Source: Antennarius striatus
Taxonomy: Eukaryota > Chordata > Actinopteri > Lophiiformes > Antennariidae
DNA length: 64,000 bases
Assembly: GCF_040054535.1 (NCBI RefSeq)
Contig: NC_090780.1
Location: 12,891,001 to 12,955,000 of the forward strand
Direction of reading: 5' to 3'
Positions within the stretch are counted from its first letter, which is position 1. The number at the start of each line of letters is the position of its first letter. Shown here one piece after another: positions 1-23,732 of the stretch. The notes beneath the pieces are model-generated. The model made no database searches. It was not told the DNA's origin and worked only from the letters and a program-made list of their open reading frames with translations. Position numbers and translations under genes: made by a program.

Positions 1-829
1 TGCATGTAGCGCAGTGAAACCGTTTTAATTCATCCCATCATTTATTTAGAAAGAATCATCAGTCAATTCAACAATATCAAAAGATTGATTCTCTGGTTAA
101 GTAATTGATGGAGAACATATAAAAAGTGACTTTATCCTCCAAATAAAGAATCGTCAGCTTTCTTAATCCTCCTCTGAACCACAAGTATTTGTTTATTTTG
201 TCCACATATTAAGTTTCTCTTTGAAAATGTCATGTCTACCACCATCTTCAGAGTCAACAGTGAAAATGTGAACATGCCAACTTGTTCACCATGTTAATAC
301 TAACAAGCTGGTGTTTTACAGCTATGATGTCTGTCTTGTTCACCATTAACATGTTAATGTTTTTTTTAAATTTGCTCTAAGCATGAAGCTAATAAGTCTG
401 TGATATTTCAGTCTGGACTGATGGTTAGCGCTGCCAGCATGCATGATCACGCTCAAACTGCTGATCTGTTATTTTAGAACACATTAGAATACATCTCATC
501 TGAAATAAATGCTGCCACTAATAATACTTTATGACAATGTGATAAAGTGCTTCATGGATGAGTACAGAAACAGATTCCAATGGACGCTAAAATGTGACAA
601 ACACACACACAAAAAAAAAAAAATCATATTTAGTTAAAAATAGCAAACCAACAAACCAAGGCAGCAACAGGTGGTTCCTGGATACGTCCATCACTTTCAA
701 GCGTCCCATAGAAACACTTCCTTTTGGCCTTTTTGTTACTCTCAGCATGTTTGTGCATTTGTGTGTGTTCTCTGCTCTTGCAGTTTTCTAAAAATGTTAA
801 AATTGGTGAATATTTGCACTTTTCATTAG
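1..829 (+). other. Intron of crocc (no other feature)
   Basis: This is non-coding sequence upstream of the first visible rootletin exon. I see no exon, RNA gene or mobile element here. It ends in the acceptor TTTTCATTAG at 820-829. Confidence 0.6.
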
Positions 830-2344
830 GTTGAACGTCAGAAACTGAAGACGGAGGAGAGCAGCATGCGGCTGTCTGCAGAGAAAGGTCGCCTGGATCG
901 CTCTCTGAACAGCGCTGAGCAGGAGCTGCAGGAGGCGCAGCAGCAGATACTGATGCTGCAGGTGGGGGGCAGCACACAGGAACTACAAACCTGAACCATC
1001 TGCAAGATGGAATACCGCTTCTATTCAATGCTAAACTCTCTGAGAAGCCATCCCAAGCTGCTGTTAGCTTAGTATAGCCAACAAAATGTGTGACACACTT
1101 TATTTTCTTAGCTGCTTCACACCCCCGCTGGAGGATGAGGCAGACAAATGTTTTCACAGGCAGAACGATCCTTCTGTGACGTGACAGATTAATACCAGCG
1201 TTTGGCATTCATATGTTTTCATAGTGTTGAATAATTCTGTTTTCATTTGACAAACCAGACCGTTACATGATCTAAATCCCTTTGTCTTTACCAATTAGAA
1301 TAATAAGGGACTTTTGTTTGCATGAGAAAATGACTTCATGAGCAAAACATTTGGTTTGGTCGATGTTACAGGAGGAATGAGTTCATCACTAACTGAGGGA
1401 TGAAGCTTTGTTAAAGCCGACCCCTTTGCACTCGTTCTACCACAGACACCAAATGACTAGGGGGCCCTTAGATATCCCCGTTGTTATGAGGCTAAACAAC
1501 AGCCGTAACTATGTTGTTCTTTATTTACCACAGACATGCAATGAACAAGTAAGTAAACAAAGCCTCCGTAGGTTCATGTGATTTCTGGATCAGTCATTAG
1601 AGTTGTTTATGGGCTCCACTTACATCTCAACCCACTGTTTATTTCTATTCATTTATTCAAACCTTTCCAAGGCTGCAGAAATGTTTACCAGCTAAAGCAA
1701 CGAATCCCCACCGCTCAAGCAGAGCTGAGAGCGAACAGAAAGACGTGCAGCTCGTACCCATCAGTGTACTGGGGGTGTCTTTAAAAGGGTCATCAACCAT
1801 TTGTCTCCAGGGTGATGGAAATCACAGATGTGTTTATGGACAACAGGTTGTTGATGTTAACTTGTGGGTAACTGCTTTGATTAAGTAACTGATTTTTAAA
1901 GGTTGTGGATTTAATGCAGACCTGGAGTGAGTTTGTTCCGTCTTTTCCTTGTGTGGTTTTATTTCCATTCAATCCACATTTTTTTTGTCTGATCCTCAGT
2001 CCCATCTTTGTCCCAGTGACGTCTCCTAAAGCCTCCAAAAATCAGTCTTTTTCTTTAACATTTCTTTGAACGATATCAAACCATTGCTTTTCCCCTGGTG
2101 GATCGACTTTACACCATCTTTACTACAAATTAAAACACTGTTCCCTACAGTTGTGTTATAGGACAACTGTTTGGTAGCCACGTCCCATAATGTACACTAT
2201 TTTCAGAAAGTATTATTCTTCACCATCAGAAGACTTGAACAGGTTTTATTTCCCACAGAGCCCCCGACGTGGTCGATGGCATCTCGCTGACTTTTAGACA
2301 AACTTTCTGGCAGCTTCTTTCTTTTTAACATTGAAGTTGTTTGT

Positions 2345-2437
<93 letters not shown>

Positions 2438-3034
2438 TGTGTTTTGAGCAGACTCAGCTGGCTGACGTGGAACAGTCTCACAGCCTGTGTGAGAGCCTGC
2501 TAAGGCAGCGTGACGAGCTCCAGCGGGACTCGGAGAGGCTGAGATCCAGCTTCAGGGACATGGAGCGAACGCTGGGCGCCAGAGAACGAGCTCACCGCCA
2601 CCGAGTCAAGGGTCTGGAGGAGCAGGTACGCACAGGCTGAGCAAAAAGTCTGCACTTGTTAGTCCTAAAATATGGAACTATAATATATATCACTGGAAGT
2701 GATTCAGCAGAAGAAGAAAGGCCGAGGCTGAGAGAGTGTAAATGGTATCTAAACTAGACTGTCTGCTCTGGAAAGATGGATCATCCTCAGACATCAACAA
2801 CTAGATTACACAATAGGAGAAGAAGTGAACGTCTGTTATTTTTATGCTTCTCTTTCACCCAGTAGAATAGTTGAAGTCCACGTGGGTTGGTTGCTAATCC
2901 CAGTTTGAAGAGCGTCATGTTCTGATTGTTCTGCTGTGCTGTTCTAGGTGTCCACCCTGAAGGAGCAGCTGCAACAGGAGGTGAAACGGAGACAACCTTC
3001 TCTGTCGTCCTCCATGCTGTCGCCAGGGAACTGA
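830..3034 (+). CDS. crocc: Rootletin (ciliary rootlet coiled-coil protein), 3' end only
   Basis: The last three coding exons are visible: 830-961, 2452-2625 and 2948-3034, all phase 0 and ending in TGA at 3032-3034. They encode 130 residues of heptad-like, Glu/Gln/Arg/Leu-rich coiled coil, and the penultimate exon contains ERTLGARERAHRHRVKGLEE. The last exon reads VSTLKEQLQQEV and then a short Ser/Pro tail. This matches the C-terminus of rootletin, the structural protein of the ciliary rootlet that also links centrioles. Acceptors are TTTCATTAG, TTTTGAGCAG and GTTCTAG; donors are GTGGGG and GTACGC. The rest of this very long gene lies to the left, outside the window. The 3' UTR probably runs to a poly(A) signal AATAAA at 3738-3743. 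The gene converges on mfap2, the same neighbour as in human. Paralogue choice (crocca/croccb) is not decided. Confidence 0.9.
2341..2433. repeat. (TG)n microsatellite just before a crocc splice acceptor
   Basis: An almost pure TG run of about 90 bases ends only about 18 bases upstream of the AG at 2450-2451, which begins the exon at 2452. It sits where the polypyrimidine tract would normally be. Confidence 0.95.
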
Positions 3035-3737
3035 GGAGCAGCTTTAAACCAGAAGCACCAGCAGAACTCATGTCCAATCCACGGAAAATCAATTTATTAT
3101 GAACGCCTGAAGCCATATTTACTCACTGGACCCGTCCTCATAGTTTACCTGTTTGAAATGCAGTTTAGTTGGTGACATGGGAAACACCACTTGTTGTTGC
3201 TGGTGTGTTATTGTTGTGTCACACTACAAAAGACTTCACTGTAACTGCAGCACGTCAGACTGAAAACACTGGCAGCGTTCTGATTACTGGCAGCCATCTG
3301 TGCTTGATTGTTGCTCAAATTCTTCAGCTCTTGTTCAAGAAGAAACCTTAACTCCCTTCCAGACAGAATCTGGATGTGGTGCAGGAAAAGAAATGTGCCA
3401 GCTGTGCAGTTTATCCTTGATTCCTCCACTTTTATATAAATATTCAGATATGAAGACGGGGAAAAGAATGTCCTGAATGTGCAAAAGTTTAGCAAGAATA
3501 CGAATGAAGCGTATTGAAGGTGTCCGGTCATCGTGTCCGGCAGTTCAGCACAGACATGACTGATTTCGTAACATTTTTATGACGGCTGATTGTGATGATT
3601 TTTCTTGCCGTGTGTTTTTCATTAGTTATTAGTTTTACTAGTTGTACATACTTGTTGTTTAAAAGCTGACAAGACTAACGATTAACAGCAGCAGTTTAAC
3701 TTGTGTGGACCAAACACATGGAGCCCACATGCAGGAG

Positions 3738-3743
3738 AATAAA
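3738..3743 (+). terminator. Candidate poly(A) signal of crocc
   Basis: Canonical AATAAA about 700 bases after the rootletin stop codon. It is the first clear hexamer on the plus strand in this 3' flank and lies before the opposing mfap2 3' end. Confidence 0.55.
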
Positions 3744-3872
3744 CTGACTGTGTGTAACATAATTCATGTCTTTGGTCAGAACCACTCAGCAGGCTGAGCT
3801 GCTGCCAGATGACATTACAGCCATGACTCATGTTTGACTCAATCACACACAGAACAGTTGTAATAAAAAAAG

Positions 3873-3878
3873 TTTATT
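3873..3878 (-). terminator. Candidate poly(A) signal of mfap2
   Basis: TTTATT on the plus strand reads AATAAA on the minus strand, about 640 bases after the mfap2 stop. If both this and the crocc signal are used, the two convergent transcripts end within about 150 bases of each other. Confidence 0.5.
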
Positions 3879-4518
3879 TTTTCTCAGCCTTTATAGTGAC
3901 AGTTTTACAAAGCAGTAGTACACAGGCCGTTTGTGAGACGCCTTCTAAACCACTTGTTGCCACCGGGATATATTTTTATGAGCTTGCTGGTTGGTTTTTA
4001 GCACAAATCCTGTGGCAGTAGTAGAAAAACTGAGGTCACTTACCACCTGTTCCTTCACACATCTCGTGATCTTCAATAATGAGACTGTTGCCGTCTGGAT
4101 ATTTTTTAGTTTTGTCTGACATCAGTGCACAGTGACCATCGCTAATGAGCTGATCATCATGACAATGACTGCTTTTCTACACAAGTACAGTAACATATCA
4201 ACAAATTTTAAAAAAAGCATTAGATTAATATGGTACAATATGCCAAAAAAAAAGAAAAAAGATGTTCTGTAGTTTTATGTGCATCTCTAATAGTTTTCAT
4301 AACACCAGTGTGATGATTTATAGCACCATTGATTTATACAATCATCAATGTTCTTTGGATTATAGTTATCCATACACAGGATCTGAAAAGACAAAATGGA
4401 AAAGACTTCAAGTGCTTTTGGCACAGGGATAATGAAGTGAGGAGAAACTGGAAGGAAGGTGAAGTGGGACAATAAGCGGCAGCATCTGGGCAGGTGGCGT
4501 CCTGGATGGCAATATTGA

Positions 4519-8197
<3,679 letters not shown>

Positions 8198-8289
8198 GGT
8201 CGCTCTGGGAGGTAGACTGACTGGAGCGCTGCAGGCAGACGAGGGGAGCATCAGAGGACAGACACATGAGGCAGAACCAAACGCTGAGG

Positions 8290-8660
8290 CCTCTGGCCTC
8301 CTCTCCTTCCCCCCGCCCTCTGTCACCTCTCTGACCCCTCCACAGCTCTCCCCTCCCCGATCGTCCTCCTCCACCGGCCCCAAACAGCCACAGCCAGAAA
8401 AAAGAGGGGAAGAAAACTCTGGCAGGGAGAATGTGGCACGTTTGTCTTCCTAGGAAGAATCTCTGTTTTCCTACTTCTCCCTGCTGCAGCAGACGTTCTT
8501 GGGGCTGCATTCCAGGAAAAGAACCAGAGGACCCCTCAACCCCACCCCTCTCTCTGAGTTCACTTCACCCCCCCCCCTCTCTGTCTGCCTCCACATCCTT
8601 CATTTCCCCTCTGTCGCCCTCGCTGGCCACCCCCCCACCCCCCCTGCTCTTTCTTCTCCA
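8290..8660. repeat. Polypyrimidine/polypurine-rich tract upstream of the mfap2 start
   Basis: The plus strand is very rich in C and T (8289-8390 and 8520-8660), with several C6-C10 runs. It lies immediately upstream of the mfap2 ATG (8197-8195), so it could be 5' UTR or promoter sequence of that gene. Open frames here are low-complexity and not credible proteins. Confidence 0.6.
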
Positions 8661-8938
8661 CTCCACCGAGCAAAAGAGCCTCTCAGGTCGACTTTAAATG
8701 AGACGTCCATGTTTTTTCTGCTGTCTGGACGGCTTTGCCAACTAGTAAAGCAGATGATTCATTTCTGTTGAGATGTCAATGAAAGTCTCCACATCCCAGA
8801 GTGAAATCCATGACCTGACTTCCTGCCCTGCACTGAATACACTCCTGGTGGAAAATATGAACGCTCCTCCTCTGCTGCTCTGTAGGGTAATTCATGCACA
8901 CATCACTAAGCAGCTCATTGGTGCTTCATCCATCTGAC

Positions 8939-9060
<122 letters not shown>

Positions 9061-9083
9061 CGCGAGTGTGTCCCCAAAGCTGT

Positions 9084-9443
<360 letters not shown>

Positions 9444-9530
9444 GCAGGCAACACTAGTACAGTCACACTGGATGTGAAACATGGAGCTAAGACACTGCAT
9501 GAGTTGAGCATGTGTAGCAATTAATCTGTG

Positions 9531-9535
<5 letters not shown>

Positions 9536-9580
<45 letters not shown>

Positions 9581-9800
9581 ACACACACACACACACACAT
9601 TCTTGTTGTGCATTACAGCAACTATCGGAAACCATATGTTCACAGTACACATCTGGGACCCATTACCCCCCAACTCCAACTCCAATGAGTCTTTCCCTAC
9701 CAAACTAGACCCCGCCCCTCCCACCAACTCACAATCTTGTGCGCGCACACACACACACACATGCACACGCACGAACACACACACACACACACACACACTC
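9536..9800. repeat. Cluster of (CA)n microsatellites
   Basis: CA runs at about 9536-9599 and 9745-9799 flank a non-repetitive core of about 140 bases. Reading frames through them are artefacts. Confidence 0.95.
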
Positions 9801-10189
9801 ATGAGACTGTCTGAGGACAGCAGCAGGACACTCACGGCTGTCATTTACCTCTCCTTTATTTCCACGCAGCTGTGACATGACGCGCCCCCATCGACCCCCA
9901 TCCTACTGGTTTTTTTAACTCTCAGTTTATAGAGTCATTATCACGGGCCGTGGAGTCTCCTCCTCTCGCCTCCAGTGAAAACACTGGACCACATGTCAGC
10001 TCTGCACATCCATTAATCAGACACAAACTACAGTATCGACATTTTCAGACCCAGTTTTAACGGCTTGATAGACGTTCGAGTCTCTGGTCTGTGACCGATC
10101 ACCTGGTTTATGTTCAGGTCTCACCAGTCAAAGGGATCCGAGCCAAAGCGACAGTAAAACAAAGTCAAACCTCAGCGGAACTCGAGCAG

Positions 10190-10383
10190 AGAGTCGGAGC
10201 TGCAGACGTGAGGTGTTCGTTCCTCCTACCTGGGTTGGGTTCGGTTCTCTCCTCGGCTCTCATGCGTCCTCTGATCGCTGCGAGCCTCGCAGCGCCACAT
10301 TGTACCACCCCGCATCCGTAGTCTCCTCCCCATCCTGTCCCGGCCCCCCCCCGGCCCCCAGGCCCCCCAGCGCCCGCGGAAGG
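10190..10383. promoter_or_regulatory. GC-rich, CpG-containing island
   Basis: It is GC-rich with several CpGs and long C runs (10338-10372), unlike its AT-rich surroundings. It lies upstream of mfap2 on the minus strand and could hold an mfap2 promoter and non-coding first exon, but I see no proof. The right edge is interrupted by a truncated RTE copy. Confidence 0.35.
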
Positions 10384-10725
10384 ATGACCAGGATGGATAG
10401 GTTCAAGAATGAGTACATCAGAGGGACAGCACATGTTAGAGGTTTTGGAGATAAAGTCAGAGAGGCCAGACTGAGATGGTTTGGACATGTCCAGAGGATA
10501 GATAGTGAATATATTGGTAGAGGGATGCTGAGTTTTGAACTGCCAGGCAGGAGGCCTAGAGGAAGACCAAAGAGGAGGTTTATGGATGTAGTGAAAGAGG
10601 ACATGAAGGTAGTTGGTGTGAGAGAAGAGGATGCAGAAGACAGGGTTAGATGGAGGCAACTGATTGGTTGTGGAGACCCATGAAGGGAAAAGCTGAAAGG
10701 AGAAGAAGACTCTCATTTAAGAAAT
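10384..10725 (+). mobile_element. 5'-truncated RTE-type LINE, 3' end
   Basis: It encodes the C-terminal part of the RTE reverse-transcriptase polyprotein in one open frame (10384-10683), including NEYIRGTAHVRGFGDKV, RLRWFGHVQR and RRPRGRPKRRFMDVVKEDM, and stops in CGDP*. By eye it differs from the 3' end of the vwa1-intron copy (48023-48345) at about 11 of 320 bases. The short 3' end GAAGGGAAAAGCTGAAAGG is shared with the other copies. Truncation at the 5' end is normal for target-primed insertion. Confidence 0.93.
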
Positions 10726-11192
10726 AAATTAATTCTAACAGATTAAACTGCCTAATTTAGTTAAAAGTAACTCCACCTTCGTGAATCACATTTTGAAGAC
10801 ACATCTTCCTCAAAATTCCATTTTTATCATGCTGTTAATTTTTTTCTCTCTACGTACATACATGTACGTATTCTATCCTGCTCAAATTAATACACATTCT
10901 ATTTTAATAAGCATTTTTAATCATTAAACCTTCACCTGTCACCACATTCCTTTCAGAAACTTAAGGATCAGTGGTTTTGTTTTTCATTACATTATTCTTT
11001 CTATAGGAAGTCTGTCAGCCCAGTTCCTAACAGTTTGAGATTTATGTTATCAGCACCAACTTGTACAATAGTGACATCTACTGTGTCCTACCCACAGTGG
11101 GTGTGCATCAAAAGACCAGTGTGGCGTCCATGATCAAATCAACGCAAGTGTAAATAATTGACCAATTAAAACGAGAGCATGCATTTCAGCTT

Positions 11193-11198
11193 TTTATT
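11193..11198 (-). terminator. Candidate poly(A) signal of sdhb
   Basis: TTTATT on the plus strand (AATAAA on the minus strand) about 420 bases after the sdhb stop. Confidence 0.5.
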
Positions 11199-11616
11199 GT
11201 CCATCGAAATACAGAATGCTGTTGGAAACAACAAATGATATGTTGTATGACAGAGAAGCAGCAACAAGTTATAAAATGTTTACATGTGTGTTTACTACTT
11301 TAACATGCAGCATCATATCTCCCAAGTAAAGACAGACACACACTTAAGAGTTGGAAATAAATATCTGTTACGGTACATGACACACGCACGCACACACACA
11401 CACACCTGCATTCATACTGTACATGTGCGTTTGTAACACCAAACCCTTTACCCACACAAACACACGTTTTCTACTCCAGTTGACTGTGTGGTCAGCGGTG
11501 TGTGTTGCTGGTGGAGAGAACAGGTGTTCTGGCCATTCAGACCTTATAAAGCATTTATGAATGAATTTAAAATATATTCATGGAGGGACAAGTTGTACAA
11601 GTAGCCAGCTGGGGCT

Positions 11617-14521
<2,905 letters not shown>

Positions 14522-14556
14522 TTTGGATTTTGTGCGATCCCAGGCGACTGTTCATG

Positions 14557-14564
14557 TGACGTCA
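14557..14564. promoter_or_regulatory. CRE-like palindrome TGACGTCA at the sdhb promoter
   Basis: A perfect TGACGTCA lies 36 bases upstream of the sdhb ATG (14521-14519). CREB/ATF sites of this kind are common in promoters of respiratory-chain genes. Function is inferred from position only. Confidence 0.5.
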
Positions 14565-15230
14565 CAAGTAGCTGCGACCTACGTCATTGTGGGCGTGGCT
14601 GATCGTTTGTTCCTCATTACTGTAAACAAAACAACGATCGAGTTTTCGCTGAGTGCTAGAGATGTGTGCTTTAAATTACCTTCACTGATGTTCGTCGAGC
14701 TGAATGGAACTGAGATATATCAAATATAGTTTTGAAATTGAAAAGTGTTTTAATTGCTTATTAAATTCACTGCCTTTCACCAATTTCATGTAATTGAATC
14801 CTCTATATTATTTCACATTAGAATATAAACTAATTTTAGGTCAAATAAACATGTATATAATCCAATGTATGAAAATTGTGACACTGGAAATAATCCTCAA
14901 CAAATACGGTGAAAATTGATTCCTCTCGCTGTTCATTATGGAAATAAATCAACTATATTCATTGTTTAAATAATGCCCAATTATAATAAACAAATAATGA
15001 TATACAATGTTTTAATGCGACCGTAAATATTATTAACAGATAGTATACAGTTATTTAGTGACATCTTATCAGGTGAGATATCCAAAATAACCTTATGTCG
15101 TCCTATAGAACAACATAACTGTTAGCTCATTAACAAGTGAATAACAAAAGATAAATGTCCAGCTTTGACTAACACACACAGAACTCTACCATCAACTTGT
15201 TAATATTATGTCAAATACTTGTACAATTGC

Positions 15231-15358
15231 TCCGTGGTGCACTGGCGTCGTGCCCGGAGTGTCCCCCGCCTCACGCCCTATGCCACTGGGATAGGCTCCA
15301 GCTCCCCGTGACCCGCTGCGGCGGATGTAGCGGTGGTAATATGAAAATGACTGACTGA
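15231..15358 (-). repeat. Family A interspersed repeat fragment, reversed
   Basis: It contains CACTGGGATAGGCTCCAGCT and GTGACCCGCTGCGGCGGAT, the reverse complement of the family A 5' part seen at 57030-57110. It ends in GAAAATGACTGACTGACT, like the short tandem ends of this family. Confidence 0.7.
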
Positions 15359-15620
15359 CTTGTACAATTTTGAAATTTGCAACTAAAGGACAATAATGCG
15401 GAAAGCTTGTTTACGTCTCCAATGTCGCCATGGACAACAGGTAAAAATTAACGCTTAACGTCAGGAGCCATAAACGGAAATAACTATTATTCACCAAAAT
15501 CTCTTGCAGAAGACTAGTTTTCTTTACTGTTTTAACGGCGGTCTTAGTATAATGTTGATTATATTAGAAATATATTATATTATATTATTATATCTTATAT
15601 AATATTATATCTTCACCCTG

Positions 15621-15680
15621 AATAAAATCCTACGTTCATATATATATATATATATATATATATGAACGTAGGATTTTATT
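15621..15680. repeat. Perfect 60-bp AT-rich palindrome
   Basis: AATAAAATCCTACGTTCA (15621-15638) and its exact reverse complement (15663-15680) surround a 24-base TA run, so the whole 60 bases equal their own reverse complement. It lies within a wider zone of TATA-type low complexity (15560-15790). Confidence 0.97.
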
Positions 15681-15900
15681 TATTTTATTTATATATATAT
15701 ATATATAGTGTTTAAATGTATGTATATATAAATAATATTATATATAAATAATAATATATTAACAATAACAACAACAATAATAATAATAATAGTGCGTAAT
15801 CTATATAGAAGCTCATATTTATATCCTTTGTAATGCAGTTCTGTAGTCACTGTTTCCTTTTTTAAATAAAGTTTTGTAATCGCCGCTGACGCTGAGATAC

Positions 15901-15920
15901 TTCCGGGTCACGTGACTCAA
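15901..15920. promoter_or_regulatory. Candidate mrpl20 promoter elements
   Basis: TTCCGGGTCACGTGACTCA combines an ETS/GABP-type core (TTCCGG) and an E-box (CACGTG), 110-125 bases upstream of the mrpl20 ATG at 16026. Such sites are typical of housekeeping mitochondrial genes. The assignment is by motif and position only. Confidence 0.45.
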
Positions 15921-16025
15921 CTCAGACAGCGCATTTACAGGTGGAGCAACACTGAGGTCACGTTGCTCTATCTCCTCTGTGTTTTTGCGGAATCCTCGTG
16001 GGAGCGTGAAAGCGGAGGATCAAAC

Positions 16026-17460
16026 ATGGTGTTTCTCACGGCAGCCTGCTGGATTAGAAACCGAGGGCCTGACAGATACTGGAAAGTTCAAGAACTCCTT
16101 AAACATGCACGGGTAAGAACCCGACTATTTCCTGGAGGAATGGTGGCCAACTGTAGTTAATAATAATATGACCTGTTGGAGAACCTTTGACTGTTACGGG
16201 TTTCTGCTGTAGAGGGAGAACCCATGCAGTCCGATCCATTTAGAAATCATTCTCATCAACCTGATTTAATATCAGGTTGATATGAGCGTCATTTAGTTGA
16301 AGTAATCCATCCTTGTCGGTTCCCCCAACAGCACTTCAGAGGCAGGAAGAACCGCTGCTACTCTCTGGCTGTCCGGGCGGTCAGAAGAGCGTTCGTCTAC
16401 GCCACGAAAGCCAGGGCGCTGAAGAAACGGGACATGAGGAAGGTAAGGATGTCCCTCCATCTGCAGGGACATAGCTCCTTCATAGATGAAAGGCTGAGAT
16501 GTGTATCACATTGTATATAGTGAACATTTATAAATGTACTAGTTCAACTGAACCCTATCAAATACTATCAAGTACATGTGCTGTCATATCTAACTACAAG
16601 ATGATGAAAGTGATACTGAAGAAAATTGTGTTTTTGTTGTTGGATATGTGTTTAATTTTACTGTCCGTCCATCCAGTTTCCTACACCGCTTTATTTGCAA
16701 ACTGCATACAGAGCTGCAACCACCTTCCTTTGTGTCGACAGCGCTAACCACTGCGCCACTGTGCCACCCCTTTTAATTTTACATGTACTGTAATGTTTTC
16801 GCTTGAGAAATACTGGATATTTTTTACTTTATCAAGCCCATGAAATGCTTTAAATTTAACAATAAGAAAATAGGGGGAAATCATTGTTTAGTTGAACTGT
16901 TTGAGAATCATTTTCACACTGATTAGTGATGAAAAATAGATATTAATTCATTTTGGGGATCCAAAGTCAAAAACCGTTTGATGGCTGTATAATTATTTAT
17001 ATGAAGTTCATACTGGCTTTTGGCAAACATGGATGTGTGTATTCTGCAGACCAGCGATCAGTACCATTAAGGAAATGTAATGTGGTTTCACTATTGCAGC
17101 TTTGGATCACACGAATTGCAGCAGCATCACGAGAGCATGGCATAAAGTATCCTGGTTTAATACACAACCTGACCAAGGTCAGTTGTGGTGAATGTTGTAT
17201 TACAATATTATGCAAGTTCTCATTATCCTTTACATGTTGTCCGTTCACTTTGTGTGTTTACATTTTGTCCCTCTTCTTCCGTACAGAGCAGCATTCAGCT
17301 CAACCGACGTGTCATCTGTGATCTGGCAGTGACAGAACCTCGGTCATTCCAGTCTCTTGTTAAACTGGCTCGGGCCCGGCAGCAGGAAGGCTTCCGGGCG
17401 GCATTGGGGGATGGCAAAGAGCCTGCTGGGGTCTTATCCCGTGTTGTAATGCTGCAGTAA
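16026..17460 (+). CDS. mrpl20: Mitochondrial ribosomal protein bL20m
   Basis: Four exons (16026-16112, 16332-16442, 17100-17177, 17287-17460), all phase 0, encode 149 aa, the same length as human MRPL20. The sequence starts [20 protein letters not shown] and contains [20 protein letters not shown], then [18 protein letters not shown] and [20 protein letters not shown]. These are typical of the bL20 fold, which binds large-subunit rRNA early in mitoribosome assembly. Frame extends further upstream without an ATG, so this start is chosen from family alignment. Donors are GTAAGA, GTAAGG and GTCAGT. It lies head-to-tail with atad3, about 1 kb apart, as part of the 1p36.33-like block. Confidence 0.97.
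16668..16770 (+). repeat. Internally deleted family A repeat in mrpl20 intron 2
   Basis: The left end CCATCCAGTTTCCTACACCG joins directly to the family's right end GACAGCGCTAACCACTGCGC (compare 57009 and 57312-57340). About 230 bases of the middle are missing. Confidence 0.65.
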
Positions 17461-18349
17461 AGGACTTGACACAGTTGCATTTTTATGCCAGTGTTTTTGG
17501 ATTGTGCAGATGTTTATTGAAGAGTGAACCGACACATAAACCTCCTTGCCTCACAGTTTTCACATTACGTATGTACTTTTGGTGTAATCATTTGATTTAT
17601 TCTGTTATATTTTTCCTGATGCGTTATTGATCACAGTACCACTGTTACCTTGTGCTAAATAATCCATGGAACTGTCCCATTTTGACACGTGAATGAGAAT
17701 ATGTCCTTATCAGGGAGATTTTAAAAAAAGCAACACCAATTAAGTAGAACAGAAAATCTTTCTCAAAGACTTTCTAGTGGGACAAATTACTTTTGGTGCA
17801 AGGCCAAGATCCCTGTTCCCTGTCTGCATTGTTATCTGCAAAATCCTCCACGACAGCCCCCAAGTTACCTTTATTACTTTTGTTGACTATACGATGATTT
17901 CATTAAACATCTCACTGTTTATCTTATGCAATGTTTTTGAAGTTATTTAATGCTGTTGCCTGTTTTCCAGAAGTCTGGAAGAACGAATAACTTATCTATG
18001 TTAATATATTTTACCATATTTTGTGGTTAAACTGACCTGAATATTCCAATTATTAAACACTTTGCTAAATAATATATTGTCTTGATTGTCTAAACAGAAA
18101 AAGAAAGTGCTACATTCATTATTTTTAATCCAGTTGTCATGCAAGTTAATGCAACATTTTCACGAGCAGCCACAATGGAGCATGCCGAGCACAGTGTCAC
18201 TAAGTCAAATAACGAAGAAAGGAAATAGTCTGACATAATTAACCAGTTTAAGTCACCATGAGCTGTGAATTGCGTTTTGCGTGTCCCACCGGCTTCCGTA
18301 AGAGCAAGGGCGGGGCTGTAGGAATGACCTCTGCGGCCTGCTGTTGGGG

Positions 18350-18430
18350 CAGCCAATCAGAAGTAGAGATACTAGCTACCAGCCAGTCCTGGTTGCTGTT
18401 ATTCAGATTCTCTATTGCGCATGCCCAGTA
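18350..18430 (+). promoter_or_regulatory. Candidate atad3 promoter with CCAAT and NRF1-like sites
   Basis: AGCCAATCAG at 18351-18360 and GCGCATGCCC at 18417-18426 (NRF1-like half-palindrome) lie 110-190 bases upstream of the atad3 ATG. There is no TATA box. Motif and position evidence only. Confidence 0.4.
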
Positions 18431-18537
18431 TATGCGGCGTGTCACGCGTGTGGAGGAAGCGCAGTGACTGTCAAGTAGTTTTCTCCTCTTGGTCCACGCG
18501 GAACCGGCTGAAGTGGACACTATTTGTTCTCATTACA

Positions 18538-23732
<5,195 letters not shown>

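Larger units (their letters stand above)
14570..15900. other. Divergent intergenic region between sdhb and mrpl20
   Basis: AT-rich, with no credible gene. It holds a reversed family A repeat fragment (15231-15358) and the AT-rich palindrome (15621-15680). The sdhb and mrpl20 starts are 1.5 kb apart, so they do not share one compact promoter. Confidence 0.6.

Noticed and set aside
630-1208. 192-codon minus-strand open frame over a crocc exon
   Set aside because: It is antisense to a clear coding exon, crosses intron sequence and matches no family.
10165-10716. 183-codon minus-strand open frame
   Set aside because: It is the antisense of the RTE 3' end plus the GC-rich island; the same antisense frame recurs at 47783-48469 opposite the LINE.
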